From positions 1 through 6,957 of the forward strand of contig CAYPNT010000116.1 in assembly GCA_964412235.1 (NCBI GenBank): a DNA stretch of 6,957 nt, given 5' to 3'. Below are positions 1 to 6,806 of the stretch, in pieces (within the stretch, counting starts at the first letter, position 1; every line of letters begins with the position of its first letter). The notes under the pieces were generated by a model. It was not told the origin of the DNA. It saw only the letters and a list, made by a program, of their open reading frames with translations, and ran no database searches. Position numbers and translations under genes: made by a program. This stretch comes from JAYZQT01 sp964412235 (GTDB lineage Bacteria > Pseudomonadota > Alphaproteobacteria > MPNO01 > UBA830).

Positions 1-216
1 CGTCATAGTGTATACTAGAGCGGCAGGCACAACCCTGCCTTCCATCGGGCCTCCTCCGTGATCACCAAAAGTTAAGTCGGTGAACAAGGTTTCAACCATA
101 CCGGTCACGCCAATAAAATTAACTATATCAGGCTCCGTAATTGTCCGATTCAAAGTTTTGAAAACTTGCCCTATTTCCAAGTCATTCCAGTAAAGACCGA
201 TACCTATGGTTTCCAT
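1..216 (-). CDS. MaoC-like hotdog-fold protein, N-terminal part (cut by window edge)
   Basis: The visible part is 72 codons, open to the window edge, starting at ATG 216-214. The N-terminus (GLYWNDLEIGQVF, residues 7-19, then RTITEPDIVNF, 24-34) matches the opening of MaoC/R-specific enoyl-CoA hydratase-like proteins, which add water to or remove it from acyl-CoA thioesters in the cytoplasm. After it, active hydratases usually carry a segment like SGDFNPLHTD, whose Asp and His are catalytic. Here the aligned segment reads TGMVETLFTD (38-47), so Met40 and Phe45 stand where Asp and His are expected; this alignment is by eye. It may therefore be a divergent subfamily with other chemistry or a binding role. 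It lies 18 nt after the CoA-transferase stop with only a weak purine-rich RBS (AAGAGAA), so it is probably co-transcribed. The family call is fairly sure; activity is not. Confidence 0.8.
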   Translation of the reverse strand, partial: METIGIGLYWNDLEIGQVFKTLNRTITEPDIVNFIGVTGMVETLFTDLTFGDHGGGPMEGRVVPAALVYTMT

Positions 217-234
217 TTCAGTTCTCTTGGTTAA

Positions 235-1422
235 TCAATTGGTCGCTCCGATCAAACGAAGTTCATCTATTTCTTCCTCGTTATACCCTAACTCCCTCAA
301 TATCTCGCTGCTATCCTGGCCTAACTTTGGCTGCAGCCTTTTGAGTTCAGTTGTTGTCCGGCTAAATTTGATCGGAAAGTCTATCAATTTTATGCGCCCT
401 TCCGTAGGGTGTTCTATTGAATGAAAAAAGTTTGTGGCCCGCAAATGAGGGTCGTCTGGAATATCTTCTATCTCAACGATTTGTCCACAAGGTATTTCCA
501 GCTTTGGAAGAACCTTTAACCAGTCATCAGTTGTCCTTTTAGAGACAAAATCACTGGCAAGGGTGTAAACCGCTTCGATATTCTCAGCTCTACTTGCGAG
601 TGTACTAAACCTTGAGTCATCTTTGAGTTCCGGTTTACCAACCTCCGTCCAAAACCGCGCCCATTGGGTATCGGTATAGGCTAAAAAACAGATATACCCG
701 TCTAGTGTCTTATACGGCCGACGGGACCGTGTGAGAACGCGGGTATACCCCATAGACCCTTCCGGGGGTTCGAAGTTGTGACCAAACATGTGATCCGCCA
801 AATTAAAGGCCACCATCGTTTCAAACATAGGTATTTCGACAAATTGTCCCTTACCCGATTTTTCGCTCTCAAACAGCGCCGCCAGTATAGCGTTCACTGT
901 CACCAAACCGCATGTCTTGTCCGCTATGATTGTGGGCATATACCGCGGTTCTCCGACAAGCCGCGCCATCAGATCCGCACTGCCGCTAAGTCCTTGAATA
1001 ACGTCATCATATGCGGGCCTCCCTGAGTAGGGCCCGTCTATTCCAAAACCGTGTATACCCGCGTAAACAATCCTTTCGTTTCGAGCGAGAACCTCCTCAA
1101 ACCCAAAACCAAGCCTCTCTACCGCTTCCGGTCGAATTGAATGGAGAAAAACATCGGCCCTGTCAATTAGCTTCCACAACGCTTCCTTAGCGGCATTTAT
1201 TTTAAGGTCCAACACGATAGAACGTTTATTGCGATTAAGCCCCATATATAAGGCTGACATATCCTCGGACCGCTTAGGTCCAGTGTAGCGAGTGGTGTCG
1301 CCCGCAGGAGCTTCAATTTTAATAATGTCTGCCCCCATGTCCCCAAGGTTTTGCGTGGCAAGCGGGCCCAAAACTACAGACGTTAAATCAAGGACACAAA
1401 TTTGATTTAATGGACCTGTCAC
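235..1422 (-). CDS. CaiB/BaiF (family III) CoA-transferase
   Basis: This 395-residue protein has the usual length of family III CoA-transferases, which move CoA from a donor thioester to a carboxylic acid through an enzyme-bound aspartyl anhydride. Hallmarks in order: VLDLTSVVLGP (10-20), GADIIKIEAP (30-39), LNRNKRSIVLDL (62-73), ADVFLHSIRPEAVERLGF (89-106), HGFGIDGPYSGRPAYDDVIQGLSG (124-147), and IIADKTCGL (165-173). Asp168 in the last of these sits where formyl-CoA transferase has its catalytic Asp169. The C-terminal half carries the typical DDPHLRATNFF motif (323-333). The start is GTG at 1422-1420, directly after the TGA of the upstream oxidoreductase. There is no clear separate RBS, so translational coupling is likely. 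Starting here leaves the normal short N-terminus before VLDLT. The acid substrate and CoA donor cannot be read from the sequence; the operon suggests the CoA ester goes on to the adjacent MaoC-like protein. Confidence 0.93.
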   Translation of the reverse strand: MTGPLNQICVLDLTSVVLGPLATQNLGDMGADIIKIEAPAGDTTRYTGPKRSEDMSALYMGLNRNKRSIVLDLKINAAKEALWKLIDRADVFLHSIRPEAVERLGFGFEEVLARNERIVYAGIHGFGIDGPYSGRPAYDDVIQGLSGSADLMARLVGEPRYMPTIIADKTCGLVTVNAILAALFESEKSGKGQFVEIPMFETMVAFNLADHMFGHNFEPPEGSMGYTRVLTRSRRPYKTLDGYICFLAYTDTQWARFWTEVGKPELKDDSRFSTLASRAENIEAVYTLASDFVSKRTTDDWLKVLPKLEIPCGQIVEIEDIPDDPHLRATNFFHSIEHPTEGRIKLIDFPIKFSRTTTELKRLQPKLGQDSSEILRELGYNEEEIDELRLIGATN

Positions 1423-2481
1423 TCAAATATTCCGAACGCGAGGTAATACTTTTTCACCAAATATTTTAAGCGAATTCATTATTTGGTTTTGCGACAACGA
1501 ACCAAAATCTATTAGAAATGACACCTGAGTTATCCCTATCCGGCGTAATTCTTCGATCCGTGCCACTACTTGTTCAGGCCCACCCATAACAACTCGTCCC
1601 GGAAAATACCGCTCAAAACTTAACTGCTGTTGTCCCGCCTCGCGCCGGTCATAACCCTTGTACGCTTCTGGGTCAGGTGGTTTGCTGGCAGCCTCAATAC
1701 CTGCAGCAGCATATTCGTCCATTGGCCCATCTACGGACTTTTTGAGCTGTTCGTCATCCTTATCATCGAGAAAATAGGCGTGATAAACGCAACACACCTC
1801 ATGTTCATCGTGATCACGGCCATACTTGGTCAGTGCATCCCTATACCAGCCGATCCGCTCTGTAGCTATGGGGTGGTCAACGTGATATGCGACGTAAAGT
1901 AAATTGTGGCCTTCCCTCGCCGTCCATTCAAAACTCTCAGGTGACATAAGGCACGCGTTCCAGATTGGTGGATTAGGAACCTGATAGGGTTTAGGTAACA
2001 CATTTAGCCCAGACATTTTCGGCCGAAATTTACTTTCGTACTCCAGTGGGCCGTCAGACCACGCATTCTTAACGAGGTCCACGCCCTCCTCCACTCGTTC
2101 GCGGCTTTCCCGCATTGGGACGCCAAAGGCATCAAACTCATCTCGCACAAAACCACGCCCGACACCAAAGTCGAGCCGACCGTTTGAAAGCTGATCCAAC
2201 GTTGCCGCCTGTTCGGCAACGCGCACGGCGTCATTTAGCGGTAAGACGGTCGCCCCAGTCCCTAGACGAATATTATTCGTCCTCGCCGCCAGATAACAAA
2301 GAAAGGCATAGTTTGCGGATAGAAAGCCACCGTGGCGCACAAAGTGGTGTTCTACCATCCAAACGTAATCAATGCCCACCTGGTCGGCATACTCCACCTG
2401 CTCAACAATATTGTGCATACGTTTATTGAGTGTCTCAGTACCTGGAAGGTGTGTAGGCAAATAGAATAACCCGAATTTCAT
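1423..2481 (-). CDS. LLM-class (luciferase-like) flavin-dependent oxidoreductase
   Basis: The 352-residue protein is a full-length bacterial luciferase-like TIM-barrel enzyme. These use reduced FMN (or F420 in some lineages) and commonly O2 to oxygenate or oxidise small molecules in the cytoplasm. Visible features: the N-terminal strand KFGLFYLPT (2-10), the LuxA-like WMVEHHF (41-47) with the conserved EHH, LAARTNNIRLGTGATVLPLNDAVRVAEQ (64-91), and the family signature LDQLSNGRLDFGVGRGF (95-111). Near the C-terminus, VVMGGPEQVVARIEELRRIGITQVSFLIDFG (297-327) matches the usual end of the family. The ATG at 2481-2479 is preceded by GAGAGAAG about 6 nt away. It is the first gene of a minus-strand block with the CoA-transferase and MaoC-like genes, and diverges from the aldolase gene. 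No flavin reductase is visible, so reduced flavin would come from elsewhere. The substrate is unknown. Confidence 0.92.
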   Translation of the reverse strand: MKFGLFYLPTHLPGTETLNKRMHNIVEQVEYADQVGIDYVWMVEHHFVRHGGFLSANYAFLCYLAARTNNIRLGTGATVLPLNDAVRVAEQAATLDQLSNGRLDFGVGRGFVRDEFDAFGVPMRESRERVEEGVDLVKNAWSDGPLEYESKFRPKMSGLNVLPKPYQVPNPPIWNACLMSPESFEWTAREGHNLLYVAYHVDHPIATERIGWYRDALTKYGRDHDEHEVCCVYHAYFLDDKDDEQLKKSVDGPMDEYAAAGIEAASKPPDPEAYKGYDRREAGQQQLSFERYFPGRVVMGGPEQVVARIEELRRIGITQVSFLIDFGSLSQNQIMNSLKIFGEKVLPRVRNI

Positions 2482-2777
2482 GAACCACTTCTCTCACTTT
2501 TCACAGATTAATTTTGTATAAATGGGATACTCTTACAATCGATCTAAATATAACACCAGCAGGAGAATTGCGATCGAACCAATGTGTGAGGACACCGAAG
2601 CTATGCGACAATGATTTCAATTTTTCCAACAACCTTATGAAGAGCGTCTGGAATGAAGTCGGCCCTATGAGGGTAGACCCCCAGAAACACATATTAAAAA
2701 CATTTCATTAACGCTGTTCGTCACCAATCTAAGCTAATACAATTAATTTCAGTAACACCTAACGAGGCGGAATAGCG
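2482..2777. promoter_or_regulatory. Divergent intergenic region, presumed to hold both promoters
   Basis: These 296 nt separate the head-to-head LLM oxidoreductase and aldolase genes, so promoters for both blocks should lie here. On the plus strand, TACAAT at 2738-2743 is a one-mismatch -10 hexamer about 34 nt before the TTG start, but no good -35 is seen. On the minus strand, the stretch around 2510-2555 is AT-rich (TATACA and TATATT hexamers), again without a convincing -35. Small palindromes (ATCGAT, CGATCG) occur around 2538-2576, too short to call an operator. Two overlapping opposite-strand reading frames of 63-65 codons span most of the region; neither resembles a protein I know. No transcription factor gene is in the window. 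Confidence 0.4.
2764..2770 (+). promoter_or_regulatory. RBS supporting the TTG start of the aldolase-family gene
   Basis: GAGGCGG lies 7 nt before TTG at 2778-2780. No in-frame ATG or GTG gives the normal family N-terminus, and the encoded start (VDKEKVLREKLSTAWR) matches the helix that opens class II aldolase-fold proteins, so TTG is the best start. Confidence 0.65.
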
Positions 2778-3476
2778 TTGGTCGATAAAGAAAAAGTACT
2801 CCGAGAAAAACTTAGCACAGCGTGGCGTTTCTTTTATGCGCGCGGCTTTGTTGATGGATTTGGTCACATTAGCGCGCGGACCCAAGACCCGAATGTAGTG
2901 TTAATGACGCCACACGAATTAACAAAACTTTCCCAACCCGACGACTTTATCACGTGTGATTTAGAAGGAAACCTGATCGGAACAGAAAACAAATTACCTG
3001 GAGAGTTGCCTATTCATTTAGAGGTCTACAGAGAAAGAGCCGACGTTAATTCAATTGCTCATTTTCATACTCACAACGCGACGAGTTTTTCGATGTCGGA
3101 ACACAACCTAGAACCGACTTATTTTATGGCATCTATCTTCGGTGACCATATACCCATACACCCTGATGCTCGATTGATTAACACTATCGAGCGTGGACGT
3201 GATATGACAAAAACACTTGGCCAATCGCGGGCGTTACTACTTCGCGCGCACGGAATAGTGGTTACGGGTCCCGATATAGAGGAAATGACGGCGGGCGTTT
3301 ATTTTATGGAAGATAACGCAAAACGAACGGCTATCGCCGCCTCCATGGGAAGGTATGAAGTTCTTGGCAAAGAGGAAAGAGCAGAAATAGCCGAAGAACT
3401 CCTGCGTAGTCGGACCCCAATAAAACGCGTCTGGGCACTGGCAAAAATGGACGCCGCTGAAGTGGGACTTTCATGA
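2778..3476 (+). CDS. Class II aldolase/adducin-family metalloenzyme
   Basis: At 232 residues this is a typical single-domain class II aldolase/adducin fold. The family includes fuculose-1-phosphate aldolase, ribulose-5-phosphate 4-epimerase and aromatic-acid decarboxylases. Zinc ligands are predicted as His95 and His97 (IAHFHTH, 93-99) and His158 (LLRAHGIVVTG, 154-164). Glu76 in LPGELPIH (73-80) matches the catalytic Glu73 of fuculose aldolase. Residues that bind the substrate phosphate in sugar-phosphate aldolases look replaced: the GN-x-S loop reads GHIS (29-32), TPTG reads TPHE (44-47), and the Ser-Ser before Glu is Pro-Gly. A non-phosphorylated substrate is therefore more likely, with retro-aldol cleavage or decarboxylation both possible. 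An extra His99 lies beside the metal site. The gene leads a two-gene plus-strand operon with the methyltransferase. Family sure, reaction open. Confidence 0.9.
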   Translation: MVDKEKVLREKLSTAWRFFYARGFVDGFGHISARTQDPNVVLMTPHELTKLSQPDDFITCDLEGNLIGTENKLPGELPIHLEVYRERADVNSIAHFHTHNATSFSMSEHNLEPTYFMASIFGDHIPIHPDARLINTIERGRDMTKTLGQSRALLLRAHGIVVTGPDIEEMTAGVYFMEDNAKRTAIAASMGRYEVLGKEERAEIAEELLRSRTPIKRVWALAKMDAAEVGLS

Positions 3477-4303
3477 ATGAAGTTTCCGATGCCATTATTT
3501 TGGATAACACGGTAGACCCGAATTTAGGCACTCACATTATTGAGGTCCTTGAAGAGGCCGGCATTCCCCCTTCTGACTGGACGCCAGACATACTCGGCCC
3601 CGCAGATCAAATCCACGGCGGAGGTTTACGGCAAACCCAATTGCATGCTGCTCTGACGAAAATTAGCGCAGAAATGAAACTGTTGGATATAGGTTGCGGC
3701 ATTGGCGGACCAGCTAGATATTTTGCCACTGTATTTGGTTGTCGAGTCACTGGGATTGATATTACGCCCGAGTACATCAATGTAGCTCGACTGTTAACTG
3801 AAAAAGTAGGACTTTCTAGCCGTATACAGTTTGATTGCGGTGATGCCACATCACTACCCTATCCAGACGGACATTTCGACATGATATGGGCTTTGAACGT
3901 CACGATGAATATAGAGGATCGTTCGACCCTTTATTCCGAAATGAATCGTGTACTAATCCGGGGCGGTGTGGTTGCAATAAGCGAGCTCGGCCAGGGTCCG
4001 AACGGAGCACCTTACTATCCACTGCCTTGGGCGCGAGACCATTCCTACAATTTTCTAATTTCACCAGAACGTATGCGCACATTTCTCGAAGCGGCCGGTT
4101 TTAAAATACTTGAGTGGGTGGATGAAAATGCCAGACGTCAAGCAGAAGTCAAAGACCCCTTGCCAACAGAAAAAAACGTTAAATCCCCACTCACACTAGA
4201 AATGGTGAGGGGAGCTGATTACCCCACGCGCCGAGCAAACTCTCAGAAGAGTGCTCGCGAAGGCCGCCTCACAAACGTCATGCTGGTCGCAAAGAAAACC
4301 TGA
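3473..4303 (+). CDS. Class I SAM-dependent methyltransferase (Methyltransf_11-like)
   Basis: This 276-residue Rossmann-type methyltransferase has motif I LLDIGCGIGGPARYFA (70-85) for S-adenosylmethionine, an acidic residue at the end of strand 2 (VTGIDIT, 92-98), motif II-like DATSLPYPDGHFDMIWA (124-140), and the motif III region VLIRGGVVAISE (160-171). GCGIGGPARYFA together with YPLPWARD (182-189) recalls the tocopherol/sarcosine-dimethylglycine methyltransferase group, which acts on small molecules rather than nucleic acid or protein. The first 60 or so residues are a helical lid whose LGPADQIHGGGL (41-52) is also typical of that group. The ATG overlaps the aldolase stop as ATGA (4 nt), so translation is probably coupled. 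Methyl acceptor unknown: O-, N- or C-methylation of the pathway substrate, or making an osmolyte or quinone, are all possible. It ends facing the convergent UbiD-like gene. Confidence 0.9.
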   Translation: MNEVSDAIILDNTVDPNLGTHIIEVLEEAGIPPSDWTPDILGPADQIHGGGLRQTQLHAALTKISAEMKLLDIGCGIGGPARYFATVFGCRVTGIDITPEYINVARLLTEKVGLSSRIQFDCGDATSLPYPDGHFDMIWALNVTMNIEDRSTLYSEMNRVLIRGGVVAISELGQGPNGAPYYPLPWARDHSYNFLISPERMRTFLEAAGFKILEWVDENARRQAEVKDPLPTEKNVKSPLTLEMVRGADYPTRRANSQKSAREGRLTNVMLVAKKT

Positions 4304-4429
4304 AGATTTATTCAGCGAAAATACAATGAATCAATGTAGATGGAATATTAAGCCGGCATGCGGCCAGGCCTTCGTCTCACCGTTGTTTGAAAAACAGCAC
4401 AGGAAGTTCTACACGCTGGCAAAGCCAAC
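4304..4429. other. Convergent intergenic spacer with weak hairpins
   Basis: These 126 nt lie between the ends of the methyltransferase and UbiD-like genes, where a bidirectional terminator would be expected. Weak inverted repeats are present: GCCG/CGGC arms at 4352-4364, a 7-bp stem (one G-T pair) GTTGTTT/AAACAGC at 4382-4398, and TGGC/GCCA with an AAA loop at 4417-4427, immediately after the UbiD-like stop. None is followed by a clear U-run, so I do not call an intrinsic terminator. Confidence 0.35.
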
Positions 4430-5878
4430 TTAACTTTCGGCTGGAAGTTTTAATTCATCAAGGGGCGGAAGCCCGTATTCCCCCCAGTCTTTTTCAACCT
4501 GACGCATTGTTTTCTCGGGAGGCAATGAAACTGCTGGATAGTCCCATTTACGGGTGGCATCGATTATCATCTTTGTACCCGTAATATCCGCCTGAGTTTT
4601 CCCGGGTTCGAATGAAGAGGGGTCTAGCTCAACCGAAGCCGTAGAGGGTATTATTTTAATGTCTTTATCTGGACGCACCCGCCACGCCATCACCCAATCT
4701 CGCATAAACGGGTCATTAATATCGATATCATCATCGGAGATAACAATCCACTTAAAATAACTCATTCCAAAATGCCCCATGGTGCCAAAAGCAATTTGGT
4801 CCACGTGACCCGAATACATTTTCTTTACGCTGATCCAAAGTGTCGCCGTGCCTCCCCCGGCCTCAAGGGCGTGCACATCGCGTATACCTGGTAGGTTCAG
4901 GTCTACCGCTAAATGCTTTTTTAGCCCCGCTTCAAGGAGGGCCCGCTTGATCATTGACGATTCTGATGGAGGAAACTGGCTTATCACACCCATTACGATG
5001 GGATCGCGACGGTGGGTTATGCACTTTACCCTGAATACAGGGCCCTCGCGGCCGCCGGCCATATAGCCTGTAAATTCACCAAACGGCCCCTCCGGTTCAG
5101 TATGGTCTATTAGGACCTCACCCTCAATTATGATCTCGGCCTGCGCGGGAACCTCAAGGTCTACCGTTTCACATTTTACCAATTCTATTGGCTCGCCTCG
5201 GATGCCACCGGCAACGGCAAGTTCATCTGCTCCATAACGGGCTGGAGCAACGAGGTATTGGACTGGATCCCCACCGATAAAGATGGCCGCAGGCATATGT
5301 TCACCGCGTTTCTTATATTTTTCATGGTGTATCGCCCCACCTCGATCGGGGGCACCAAAAAGGATACCCGTGGTATCCTTACTCTTTATCTGACAACGCC
5401 GAATACCAATATTTCGGCGTCCGGTGTCCGGGTCCTTCGTAACCCAAAGTGGGGTTAAATACGGACCTGCATCTTTTTCAGGTGTCCAAATGGGTACCGG
5501 CAATTTTGTTAGATCAATATCGTCGCCACTGATAATTATTTCTTTACAAGGACCCGTTTCAACGACAATGGGCTCGATCGGATTTTCCATGCCACTAGTA
5601 ACCTTGTCGTGTATTGCGTCGAGCGAGGCACCACAACCTAAGGCCGTAGCGATCATTTTGCGGGACGAAGCAACAACGCCTCCGACCACCCTACCACCCT
5701 CGTATCCCTCGATATTTCGGAACCCGATACCGTACCGATTATCCTCCTCCATGCCGCGAAAAATCATGCGGAATACCGCTCCTATTTCCCAATCTTTATC
5801 GACAGGCTTATCTACCCAGTTAAACATACCCTGCTGCTCCAGAACCTGAAGCCAAGGACGAAGTGAGTCATATGCCAT
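4430..5878 (-). CDS. UbiD-family prenylated-FMN-dependent (de)carboxylase
   Basis: At 482 residues this has the normal length of UbiD/Fdc-type enzymes, which reversibly decarboxylate unsaturated or aromatic acids with prenylated FMN and a divalent/K+ site. The catalytic Glu-Arg-Glu set is visible: Arg161 in NIGIRRCQ (156-163), and Glu263 and Glu268 in EGPFGEFTGYMAGG (263-276), with the same five-residue spacing as E277/E282 of Aspergillus Fdc1. Other family marks are GGDPVQYLVAPA (202-213), the KWIVISDDDIDINDP segment (376-390) and WRVRPDKDI (399-407). The ATG at 5878-5876 has CGGGAG 6 nt upstream. It lies 132 nt downstream of the SDR gene on the same strand. No UbiX-type flavin prenyltransferase is in the window, so the cofactor must be made elsewhere. 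It need not act in ubiquinone synthesis: the neighbours suggest a catabolic acid substrate. The family call is firm. Confidence 0.94.
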   Translation of the reverse strand: MAYDSLRPWLQVLEQQGMFNWVDKPVDKDWEIGAVFRMIFRGMEEDNRYGIGFRNIEGYEGGRVVGGVVASSRKMIATALGCGASLDAIHDKVTSGMENPIEPIVVETGPCKEIIISGDDIDLTKLPVPIWTPEKDAGPYLTPLWVTKDPDTGRRNIGIRRCQIKSKDTTGILFGAPDRGGAIHHEKYKKRGEHMPAAIFIGGDPVQYLVAPARYGADELAVAGGIRGEPIELVKCETVDLEVPAQAEIIIEGEVLIDHTEPEGPFGEFTGYMAGGREGPVFRVKCITHRRDPIVMGVISQFPPSESSMIKRALLEAGLKKHLAVDLNLPGIRDVHALEAGGGTATLWISVKKMYSGHVDQIAFGTMGHFGMSYFKWIVISDDDIDINDPFMRDWVMAWRVRPDKDIKIIPSTASVELDPSSFEPGKTQADITGTKMIIDATRKWDYPAVSLPPEKTMRQVEKDWGEYGLPPLDELKLPAES

Positions 5879-5884
5879 GGAGCA

Positions 5885-5890
5885 CTCCCG
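5885..5890 (-). promoter_or_regulatory. RBS of the UbiD-like gene
   Basis: Read on the minus strand, CGGGAG sits 6 nt before the ATG at 5878-5876, a good match to the Shine-Dalgarno consensus that confirms this start. Confidence 0.65.
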
Positions 5891-6010
5891 TTTTAGTTCG
5901 TTGCACGTAACGCGAAGCCGTCGTCGTCAAAGTTTGGAATTTCAAGTATAGCACCCAAAACCATGATAATGCGGCGTCACATTTATGGAATATATAACGA
6001 ATTTCGTCAT
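5891..6010 (-). other. Spacer between SDR and UbiD-like genes, possible internal promoter
   Basis: The full gap between the two genes is 132 nt, wider than elsewhere in the minus-strand blocks, so the UbiD-like gene may have its own promoter. A -10-like TATACT is read on the minus strand at 5950-5945, but no good -35 precedes it at normal spacing. A small palindrome with arms ACGAA/TTCGT lies at 5997-6007, just after the SDR stop. No coding frame here looks real. Confidence 0.25.
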
Positions 6011-6763
6011 TTACGTCCGCACCCAGCCACCGTCTACGTAGATAGTCTGGCCGGTAATAAAAGCCGCATCATCACTGGTTAAAAACGCGAGGGTCCCGAC
6101 AAGGTCGTCGGGCTGCAGAACGCGCTTTATGGCCTGCATATTCGCCACTGACTTAAATCTTTCTTGCGAGCGCGGTTCTGTTTTCAGTGTGCCTGTCGTT
6201 GGAACCAGACTTGGGGATATAGCGTTCACGGTAATCCCAAAGGAAGCAAGGTCAGTCGCTAAAGCGCGGGTAAAGCCAACAACGCCACCTTTACTAGAAA
6301 CATAGTGAACATACCCCGTCACGGGAGTGGAAAATGTACTTGACGAGATATTTACTATTCTTCCCCATCCACGCTCCTGCATTCCGGGAGTAAAGGCTTT
6401 AGCGGTCAAAAAGAGCGCATCCAAATTTACCGCCATCACTCGGCGCCAATCATCAAAGGTAATGTTTGCGAAGGAAACATTGGGGTAGATACCTGCGTTA
6501 TTTATTAAAATATCGCACCGACCAAAATCCGAAAAAACATCCTTTGCCAAAGACTCTACATCAGCAACTTGAGTGACGTCACAATGGTATCCACGACCTT
6601 GTCGTCCGGTTTCAGACACCAAAGTTACTGTCTCTACAGAATCACAAATATCAGCAACAGCGATGTTCACTCCTTCCTCAGCTAATCGCTTAGCATACCT
6701 TTGCCCGATTCCCGTTGCAGCGCCCGTGATCACGGCCACCTTGTCTTCGTGTCCCTTTCCCAC
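6011..6763 (-). CDS. SDR-family NAD(P)-dependent oxidoreductase (FabG-like)
   Basis: The 250-residue protein is a classical short-chain dehydrogenase/reductase of full length. Cofactor binding is shown by VITGAATGIGQ (11-21), with the TGxxxGIG pattern, and by Asp38 at the end of strand 2 (VADIC), which favours NAD over NADP. CDV (61-63) and NNAG (88-91) follow. The active site has Asn113, Ser141 (in NISSSTF, 138-144), Tyr154 and Lys158 (YVSSK). The C-terminus GQTIYVDGGW (238-247) is standard. One small oddity is SPS (183-185) where most members have SPG. It probably oxidises a secondary alcohol or reduces a ketone in the cytoplasm; the substrate is unknown. The start is GTG at 6763-6761, supported by a strong RBS. 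It follows the EamA-type transporter gene by 43 nt and precedes the UbiD-like gene on the same strand, which suggests one pathway. A FabG role in fatty acid synthesis is less likely in this context. Confidence 0.93.
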   Translation of the reverse strand: MGKGHEDKVAVITGAATGIGQRYAKRLAEEGVNIAVADICDSVETVTLVSETGRQGRGYHCDVTQVADVESLAKDVFSDFGRCDILINNAGIYPNVSFANITFDDWRRVMAVNLDALFLTAKAFTPGMQERGWGRIVNISSSTFSTPVTGYVHYVSSKGGVVGFTRALATDLASFGITVNAISPSLVPTTGTLKTEPRSQERFKSVANMQAIKRVLQPDDLVGTLAFLTSDDAAFITGQTIYVDGGWVRT

Positions 6764-6770
6764 TTGATCA

Positions 6771-6777
6771 CTCCCTT
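6771..6777 (-). promoter_or_regulatory. RBS supporting the GTG start of the SDR gene
   Basis: On the minus strand AAGGGAG lies 7 nt before GTG at 6763-6761. The encoded MGKGHEDKVAVITGAATGIG gives the usual distance from start to the glycine motif, so the GTG is preferred over later in-frame starts. Confidence 0.7.
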
Positions 6778-6806
6778 CTTATTAGTAGACTTCTGGATAA
6801 GCCCCT

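Noticed and set aside
206..424. Plus-strand frame spanning the CoA-transferase/MaoC-like junction
   Set aside because: Antisense to two real genes across their junction; low-complexity serine/leucine-rich translation.
778..1026. Plus-strand frame of 82 codons inside the CoA-transferase gene
   Set aside because: Antisense shadow of a conserved coding region, no family features.
2115..2429. Plus-strand frame of 104 codons inside the LLM oxidoreductase gene
   Set aside because: Antisense to a strongly supported gene; Arg/His/Pro/Gln-rich translation without any domain.
2514..2711. Short plus-strand gene in the divergent spacer
   Set aside because: No RBS at its ATG and no similarity I can recognise; a same-sized frame on the opposite strand shows that open frames of this length arise there by chance. 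Kept only as a low-interest finding.
4382..4398. Intrinsic terminator between the convergent genes
   Set aside because: The stem is AT-rich with a G-T pair and lacks a following U-run in either direction.
5424..5849. Plus-strand frame of 141 codons opposite the 5' part of the UbiD-like gene
   Set aside because: It lies wholly antisense to a gene with clear family motifs, has no plausible RBS or recognisable domain, and its composition is that of a complementary-strand shadow.
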